Made by a program: the position numbers and the translations under genes | In this document: positions 13,401 to 22,400 of the stretch, piece after piece | Layout of the letters: each line of letters begins with the position of its first letter | Position numbering within the stretch: the first letter of the stretch is position 1 | Assembly (NCBI RefSeq): GCF_902686445.1 | Contig: NC_062214.1 | Location: 42,975,454-43,039,453, forward strand | Direction of reading: 5' to 3' | DNA: 64,000 nt | Origin: Sciurus carolinensis | Lineage: Eukaryota; Chordata; Mammalia; Rodentia; Sciuridae | Notes under the pieces: model-generated | What the model saw: only the letters and a program-made list of their open reading frames with translations | What the model was told of the DNA's origin: nothing | Database searches by the model: none

Positions 13401-16400
13401 ATAAATATCCCTGGAGGTACTGTTACCTATAACTTAAAGTTTTTGAAATGACATAATTTTATTACCAGTCAGTATTTAACATTCTGTAATTTTGCTCATT
13501 ATTTCCTCTTTTGCCCAGGAATTAGTGCCATTTTTTAGTTTTCAGGTAAGAATTTTGGTAATCAGTTTTCAGATAAAATATCTTTTGGTAATTGGTTTTA
13601 TTTCTATCAAATTATATCATGGTCAAAGAAATAGTTTATGTGATTTATTTTTTTCCCTTACCATAAGAAAAGTTATACATTCTATTTTTATTCTTTTTAT
13701 AGGTCCTAACATAAGACACATTTATTTTTCTGTACTCATTTTTTTAATGTTATCATGTGGTTTTCTCCCCAAACTAAAAAGTACCTTTGCAAGCTCTCAT
13801 CTGTCTTTTTCCTTTGTGTTGCTTATTTAAATGGTAGTAAATCTTCCTACTTTGTTTATTCTCTCTAATTTCTCATTATTTCTTCCCAAATTAATTTTTT
13901 GCTGGACTGCTTCCTCTAACGGTTCTTTAAAATGCAATCTTTCTGAGGTTAATTGTGAAAATCTGTATGTCTAAGATATCTTCATTTCATTCTTGCATTT
14001 AAATGACAGCATAGTTAAATATAAAATTGTGATTTTTCTGCCATTTTGAAATTAAAATTGTTATCATTTTACGTAGTGTTACTCCTGAGAGCCCCAATAT
14101 CAATCTTATTCTTATTTCATTGTGCCCTCCTTTTTAAATTCTCCCTTCTCCTGGAAGCTTTCAAGATTTTCTCTTCCTTTTTTATCTTAATGCATTTTTA
14201 AGTGTTTTTGCTGTCATTTATCTTGCTTGACAACTCTGCTCTTTAAGTCAGAGGTGTCTTATATGTTGCTTGGCATTATCTGACTTGGTGCTCTCCAAGT
14301 TTCCTGGATCTGTGTTTTACTGCCTGACCTTAACTAGAGGTGGTTGTTGCTGCAAATATTTTTTCTATTCCTTTCCACTGGTATTGCCATTATGCTTATG
14401 TTACACTGCTTATGTCACACTTTTGTGTTTGTCCCACATTTTTTGGATATTCTATTCCATTCTATCTTTTGCAGACTTTTTTTTTCTTTACTTTTCAACC
14501 TTGGAAGATTTTACTGCATATCCTCAAACTTAAAGAGTCCTGTCTCAGGTGTGTTTCCAGACTACTAATGAGCCCATTATCACAGGCATTCTTCTTTTTA
14601 GTAGTTGTGCTTTTGGTCTCAGAATTTCTTGTCGATTCATTTTTAGTATTTCTATCTCTTTGTTTTAAGTACTCATCTATTTTATGTTTTTTTGTTTGTT
14701 TGTTTGTTTTTTGTGGTGCTGGGGATTGAACCGAGAGCCTTGTGCTAGCGAGGCAAACACTCTACCAACTGAACTATCTCCCCCACCCAGTACTCATCTA
14801 TTCTTGAATGTTGTTTACTCTGTCCATTAGCACCCTTAACATTTTGTTTTCTTTTTTGGTACTGGGGTACTGCAGATTGAACCCAGGGGTGCTCTACCAC
14901 TGAGCTATACTCCCAACTCTTTTTATTCTATTTTTGAGACAGAGTCTCACTAAGTTGCTGGGGCTGGCCTTGAACTTGCAAATGGTTGTTGTGAATAATG
15001 CTTCTATGAACATTTGTATACAAACTTTTGTGTGGACATATGTTTTGATTTCTCTGGGTATATATTTAGGAGTGGAATTACTGGGTCAGATGGTTTACTC
15101 TATGTTTAACTTTTTGAAGAACTGCTAGACTACCTTCCAAAGTGTTGGCATCATTGTACATTCCCACCAACCAGGTATAAATATTCTGATTTCTCCATAT
15201 ATCTTCACTATATTGTTACTGTCTTTTTTATTAGAGCCATCTGTGGATATGAAGTGGTATCTCACTGTAGTTTTGATTTGTATTTTCCAGGATGGCAATT
15301 TATTGTGCTTTTTAAAAATTCTTGTCTATTTGATGAATTGTTTTTCCAGTAGTTTGTTTAGTTTGTTATCCTTCATTTGTTCTATTGATCTCATTTATGT
15401 GTCTTGGTTTTTCCTCTCTGAACTCAGATTCCCTCAGTCTTTTCAGGTACCATTATTGGTGCATACACCTGGCAGAAGTGCAAAAGACATGTTCCTAGTT
15501 TGTGACCCTCTTGGCAGATTTGGTAAAATGGCAGGCTCTGGGCTAACCCATTTCTTATCCTCACCTTTTTCCAATCAAGCAGCCTTACATCCCAAGGACC
15601 CTCCCAGCATCACTGGCCCTGGACTGCCTTTTCCTTTCCTATTGTCACTGCTGGATTGTATAGTGCTCAGTGTTGTCCACAGCAGAGTCTCCTCACCACC
15701 TCAGGAAGACTCCGTTGCTTCCTGACATTATCCTCCAGCAGACACGTGGCTGATGAAGTCGATTTGCAGTGATCTATTCACTGCAGCACTGGGTGGTATA
15801 ACTTGGCAACCCCCAGCCCTGTTTGGTGGAGAGCTGTGTTCTGCTTTCACTGCCTCACTAGATCCCAGCCACCATTAATCTCCCCAGGCCTTCTTGCAGC
15901 CTTGTGTTCTGTCTTCCCTGATTTTGGAGTGGACCCAGCAGCCCACCTAGCTCTCCATTGTGTTTAGAACTAGAAGTTTGAAGAAACTCATATAACATTG
16001 TTCATACTTATTTGACTTTGGATAGAATTTTCCACCATCACTTTGTCATTCAGCAAATGTTAATTGAGTACCTAAGATGTGCCAGGCATTATTCTACCTG
16101 GGAATACTGCAGAGAGTTAAGATTGAGAGGGTCCCTACCCTTATGGAGCTGATCTCCTCAAGCAGGGAGATGATAGTGACTAGTTTAATTAACACAGAGA
16201 TCTCCTGATCAAAGAAAATACCATGGTGGAGCAGAGGAGCAGAGAGCAGTGGCACCACTCTGTTCTGAGGCGTTAAAGGCAGCTTCTTAGTGGAGGTAAC
16301 ACTTGAACTAAGTCCTGATTGACAGGGAGGAACCAGGCTAAAGAAAGCTCAGGGTTGAAGGTCAGGGGACTCCAAAGGCAAGAGTAAGACTGCTGTGTGT

Positions 16401-19400
16401 GCCTGGAACATTGTGATGGCAGAAGAATAAGTGGGTAGAAGATGAGGCCATGGGGTAATGGAGCCAAGGGTAATGGAACGAGATTCTGCAGGATCCTACC
16501 AATTACAAGTGAGGAGTTTGAATTGTATTCTGAACATACAGTGGGAAACCACTTTAGGAATTTTTGATCAAAGGATGTGAATTTTTTTTTTTAATGTGAA
16601 TTTGTTTTTTTGTTTTTGTTTTTGGTACTGGAGATTGAACCGAGGGGCCACTGAGCCACATCTCTAGCCCTTTTTTTGAATTTTTTATTTATTCTTTTAT
16701 TTATTTATTTTTTTAATTTTAAGACAGGGTCTCATAAAGTTTCTTAGGGCCTTACTAAGTTGCTGAGGCTGACTTTCAACTTGCGATCCTCCTGCCTCAG
16801 CTTCTTGAATTGCTGGGATTACAGCCACCACACCCAGTTGTTTTTAAAGAAGATTCTGGCTTATGTGCAGACAGTGTGGGGTGATGTAGGATAAGAGTGG
16901 CAGTAGGGAGACCATCAGGAAACTGATGGTGGTTCATATAGTGGAGGTTGGTTCAGCATAGGGTGAAAGCAATGGAGATGGAAGAAAGTTGGGAAGCTGT
17001 ATAACATCCAGGAGGTGCCACAGGACCCACTTTGAGACTAACCAGATATTGCAAGTATTTTGTGGGCTACCTGTTAAGTGGCTAGTGCATTAGTTTTCTG
17101 TTGCTACATTACAAACCATCCCAAAATTTAGTGGCCTACCTTAATAACTATTTAATATTTCCTCTGATTCTGTGAATTAACTGGTCTCAGCTGGATTGTT
17201 CTACTTCATCTGCTGAAGGCTGGGGTCACTTATGTGGCTGTAGTTGCTTGGGAACTGTGTTGTAATTGTGATGCCTCGAATGCCTCTCTTCTTCCAGAGC
17301 CTGTCTCCATTTGGGTGCTAGTCATTCACTGGTTTATCTGGGATAATATGCAGGCCAGCTCCAAGAGGGAAATATGGGAAACTGCTAGTGTCTTAAGACC
17401 TGGATTCCAAAGTCCATGAATGTTACTTCTCTCATTTTCTGATTGGTCACAACCATTCATAAGGCCCACCCAGATTCAAGGGGAGGGGAAATTGACTCTG
17501 GCTTTGGATATGAGGAGCCACTTATACCTACAGGGATGATTACTTTGAAACCTACTTTAGGCCTTGGAAGAATTTCAAAAGTTGGCTTTTGAAAATTTTG
17601 GTGTCCAGGTTGGGAAAATATGAGAGCAAATTACAAAGGAAGAAATTTGCAGTTCTTTCAACAAAGTTATTTTCTAGGCTAAGAGAAAACTGATTCTACA
17701 AAAACAACTCAGGTTTCTAAACTTCATCCAACCCTTGGCAAACCACTTTATAAATGTGCCTTTTAATCTTACTTCTGAGCTCTTTGCTATAAAACCCTAA
17801 TTGCACATGTTCTGTTACTACACGACTGAGGGCCCTGGAGCAGCAGGCACTGCAGAACAGCATGCCTCCAGTGCTGCTCTTGGGCTTCACAGGGAAATGT
17901 GTGAAGTCTCCCAGTTCTGCTAGGATACCCTCCCTCTGAGAGGGCCTCTATGCTATTGAGATTTGTTTTAGGGATGATAATCAGCATCACCTGCATTTTT
18001 GTCAATTTTGCTCTTTGAAAAATTGACATATTTCAGAAAACCCATACACAAGGACAGCAGTAATTGGCCCCTGTGGTCACTGAATAATAGTGTAGTCATA
18101 CAGTATGACCCATGTGTATGTTAACTACTTGATGCTAGTGCTGGTTAATATTTAGAGAATGGCTGAAGGTATAACATAGACAAAGGAAATCTAAGTAGGC
18201 TGTAAATTCAGTGTTCAGTCCTACATTTTACTCACTTAAATTACTTAAGATTTTTAAATTTTTAAAAATCATTTTTACTTTTTTATGACTAGGGTTAGTT
18301 TTTCATTATCTAGTTTTAAATGAAGTTGCCTACAGATTTTTAACTGAAATTTGAGCTTTCCAAATAAGTAATGGAGAAAGACCTACTTTCTGACACATAA
18401 AAATATCATAAGTACTAATTATATATAGAAATTAACTAGTCCTTTGAGTAATTTTATATTTATATAACCATGTTTCTTTCACATAGACTGCCTTGCCATC
18501 CAGGAAAGGATTTCGGCACCAGACCACCAAGTTTTTGTATCGTTTAGTGGGATCAGAAGATATGGCTGTGGACCAAAGTATTGTCAGCCCTTATACTTCT
18601 CGAATTTTGAAGCCCTATATCAGGTATATGGTGAAGAGATCTGGTGTTAAGTGTGATTTGGGGAGTAATGTTCTTGATTTCTGCACCCCATTCTTCTGTG
18701 ACCAAAAACTTCTGCTTTGTGTGCTTTTCCAATCTTTGTTTGTTTCGCTGTACTTTTATAGACAAGGTAGTCCTTTGAAAAAATTGTAAAATGCAAGGAT
18801 AAATCAACTGTTAGTTTTTTTGTGATTATCTCAATCATTTTAATTTTAAATCTTAAAGTTGTATATAGTGAATAGTCTATAAAATGAGAAAAAATGCAAA
18901 GATGTCTCATTTGAGCCAATATCTAGACTGACTTTGGGACAGTTTCTAATGAGTCTTGTTTTCCAGGCAGTGGAATGAAAGCTGAGCTCATTAGAGAGAC
19001 CCATAGCAGTGTCTGGCACTGTGACTGAGCGAGCACAGTGTCTTTGTTGTGCCACACTTCCTCTGCAGCTTCACGATTGCCCTGACCCTCTTTGCCCAGT
19101 ACTAAGTTCCTGGGAAAACAGGTGGAAAGGCAGTTTGTGAGCCCACTGCAGTCTTACCTTATCTCTGGTGCTCCCCAACTGCCCAGCAGAATTGGATAGT
19201 CCTTCCTTTGGCCTCTGATCTTGTTGGAACACTCTTGGGGTGAATCCGTATGCTATTTCTGTTTCCTCAATTTGTTCATTAAGGGTTAGCAGCTGCTAGT
19301 ACAGTCCTTGGTTGGGTCTGATGAATGTTAAACAGAGTGAAATTTAGATTTCATACAGAAAAGTATTATAGCTATAATCAAGCTATCATATAGAGCAGTG

Positions 19401-22400
19401 TGAATTAGTTTAAAATTTTAATATGATCAATATATGTGTGAGTTAGTAGGAATAATATTAATTACTTTTCTTGACTTGAATTTGTTTATTTTCTGTGGTG
19501 CTGGAGGCGTGATTATGAGACAAAGCCACCCAAACTGCAGCTCCTGTCACAGATTCGTTCCCACCTACACAAGAATGACCCTCACTGGACACCTGAACCC
19601 GATGCGCCTCTCGATTACTGCTATGTTCGACCAAATCACATCCCAACGATCAACTCTATGTGTCAGGAGTTTTTCTGGCCTGGTATGTTCCCCCTTCTAA
19701 ACCAGGCAGATCAATTTTCTATATAGTTCACCTTTTTAAAGTAGTGTATGCCACATGACCCTAAGACCTTTAGTCATATGATTTCATGCAGTTTGTTTCT
19801 ACTAACATAGAAATGTTAAAATATAAATGCCTCTCACTTTCCTAAGATCAAGAAGAAGCCAGCAATTAAAGTAATAAACAGTGTTTTTGTTTGTTTCTCT
19901 TCCCTGTTTGTCTCTGCTTCCAGAATAAAAGATTCATCCTGTTATGCTTCTACCTATGTTTAGATACCAGGTAATGTCTATCAAAGATACACAGACTGGT
20001 AGCTTGGGTGCGTTTGGACATTTTTGTTTTTGGCTTAATAGTTCTTTATGCTTTGTTGGTTTACCTGTTCCTTAGCAAGTGTTAGTATAGCCAAAAGGTG
20101 TTTTTAAAAAGCCAAATACCTCAATCATAGACTTTGAGAATAAGAACCCCAATAGGGTTTGTTATCTTATCAGCCTTAAAAAATTGTCTCTGAAGACCAG
20201 AGCCATCAGTTAGAGAAACACATTTTAATTGCTAAATATAAACATGTTGTTTTGGATCTGCTTTGAAACTTAAAGGAAATAATCCATGTCTTCTAGATGT
20301 TCAGATTTCACCAAGATTAGAGCCATGTCATCTTTACTGTCTAATAATCGTGTAATAGTGCATGTGATGGCAGAGCTGTGCTCATTCTTCTTGGAGTGGT
20401 ATTGGGGCCAAAAGTAGCTTTCTGGGAGCATCTGCTGCTTCTGCCATTATGCTAGCTACCTTCATACCTCATGTACAGAATAATTTTTTTTAAATTTTAC
20501 TTCTTTATTGTGAAAGGTAGCATTTATATAAAAGACTTATAAATTGTATAAGGAGGGTATAATATGATGGGACACTCTGGGATCTATACCCAGCTCTGTC
20601 TGGTCTGGGTATGCTCCTTGCTTTACATATTGCAGGATCCAAGCCTCTGAGACATTTCAAAATGTGCCAAGTCACACATATGGTAGAGGAGGCTGAGTCA
20701 AAGCCAGGTGTGTCCAGTTCTGAACCTGAGCACTCTCTCCTATCCAACGTGTCCTGCCTCTCATCTTTTAACATATGTATTTAGAAAAGACTATGTTAAT
20801 TTTGATATTTTCTAAAATTCATTTTTGTGATCTGAATGTGGTATCTATGGTAATATTTTTGCCTCCAATTTTGGGATTTTTTTAGCATGCAGGTATAGCT
20901 ATAAGTACAAATTGAACAGCTTGGTGTTCATTAATTCCAAAAGGCACACAGTTTGAGTTTCTGGTTGTTTCTTTTCTTTAGGCATTGACCTGTCTGAGTG
21001 CCTGCAGTATCCAGACTTCAGTGTAGTCGTCCTTTATAAAAAAGTCATTATTGCCTTTGGCTTCATGGTTCCTGATGTGAAGTACAATGAAGCATATATT
21101 TCATTTCTGTTTGTCCATCCTGAATGGAGAAGAGCGGGGATTGCAACTTTCATGATCTATCATCTGATTCAGGCAAGTAGTCTCTGCTCCATATTTGCCT
21201 TTCAGGGCTCCACTGAATGACCTGGAGGAGTCATGAGGCTGAGTGGTCCTGTCCAGCACAGCCCAGTGGTGGGTGCCTCAGAGACCAAGTGAAAGGAAGC
21301 TGATCATTACCACTCATGGGGCTATATAGCACACAGACAAACACCTCCAACCCTCTATATAAAATTATCATTCAAACCCAGGTTTCAGAGAAACCATTTT
21401 GTGAACATGTATCATAAATAAAACAACAAATAAGACTGTTTTAAGTATTTATAATATTTTAGCACAACTGTATCAATAAATAGTCAACTTACTTTAATTT
21501 GGCTATCACTGTATAAACTGTTGTGACCCTTCTACAACTTGATTCTAATATTTAATTCTTCCTCTGATTTGTCTGTTTCACCTTTGAAGAAAATACACCA
21601 TATATTTATATACTAATGTCATATAAAAATGCAATAATTTTTCCCCCTAAGGAATTATTTTTTTTCTGATAATTTTTCTGGTGACTATTATTTAGGAACC
21701 ATTTGGTATAGAGTACTGAGTATAAACTTGGTGTGGGCAAGATTCCTTCTAAAGGAAAACTGGAGATGATAAAATGTTATTCCAATTTTTAGTGACACTT
21801 CTTTTTCAATTTCTAATGAAACTTGCTTAATATTTACCAGATGTTGATAGGATCCTGAAAAACCATCTTGCTGGAAATTGCTTTCTTCTTAAGAAATCAC
21901 TCTGGGCAATTAACATGTGCTGCCTTACATTGTTTCAACCGAGACCCCCTCAGTTACTTCTACCACATCCCACCCACAGAATCGATCTTCTCTGCATTCA
22001 TCTTTTTGTCCTAGCAGGTTGCTTATAGGGTTCTCTGCCTTTTCTGTTATCAGAAAGGACCTATGAGCAGGGCAGGGATGACATATCAGTGTGTGTCCTT
22101 AGTGCTGAACATAAGGCCTGGCATGGAGGTGGTCTTTGCTGAGTGTCTTCTGGATGGGTGGAGTAGTGGTTCATCTTTGTATGTATATACCTTGCATCCC
22201 ATTCAGATCATTGATCCCAGGGCCTAAATTCAGGGGCTCAGTTAGTAGTACTCACTGATAATCAGGATTAAATGATGTATATTTGTTATCTAGAGAACAC
22301 TAACATCACTCCACAAAATCTACTCTATAAGCTCAACATGCCCTTGTCCTGGTTATACCAGTAGGGCTCTTTTGTCCCCCAAAATGGCTTTGGATGTACA

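Larger units (their letters stand above)
7846..18486 (+). other. KAT14: KAT14 large intron, 10641 bases
   Basis: GT-AG (gtgatg...cacatag). Packed with SINEs, a hAT-like relic (9225), LTR relics (10500, 17085), LINE relics (around 9955 and 15000) and a long ancient repeat (16050-17045). Stretches 8576-9220, 9421-9950, 11700-12159, 12353-13096, 15386-16050 and 17561-18486 hold nothing I can name. No internal exon with conserved coding is visible. Confidence 0.85.

Noticed and set aside
15213..15725. 170-codon open stretch on plus
   Set aside because: Its first part lies in antisense L1. The composition is low-complexity Leu/Phe/Ser, there are no domains or splice context, and it sits in a KAT14 intron.
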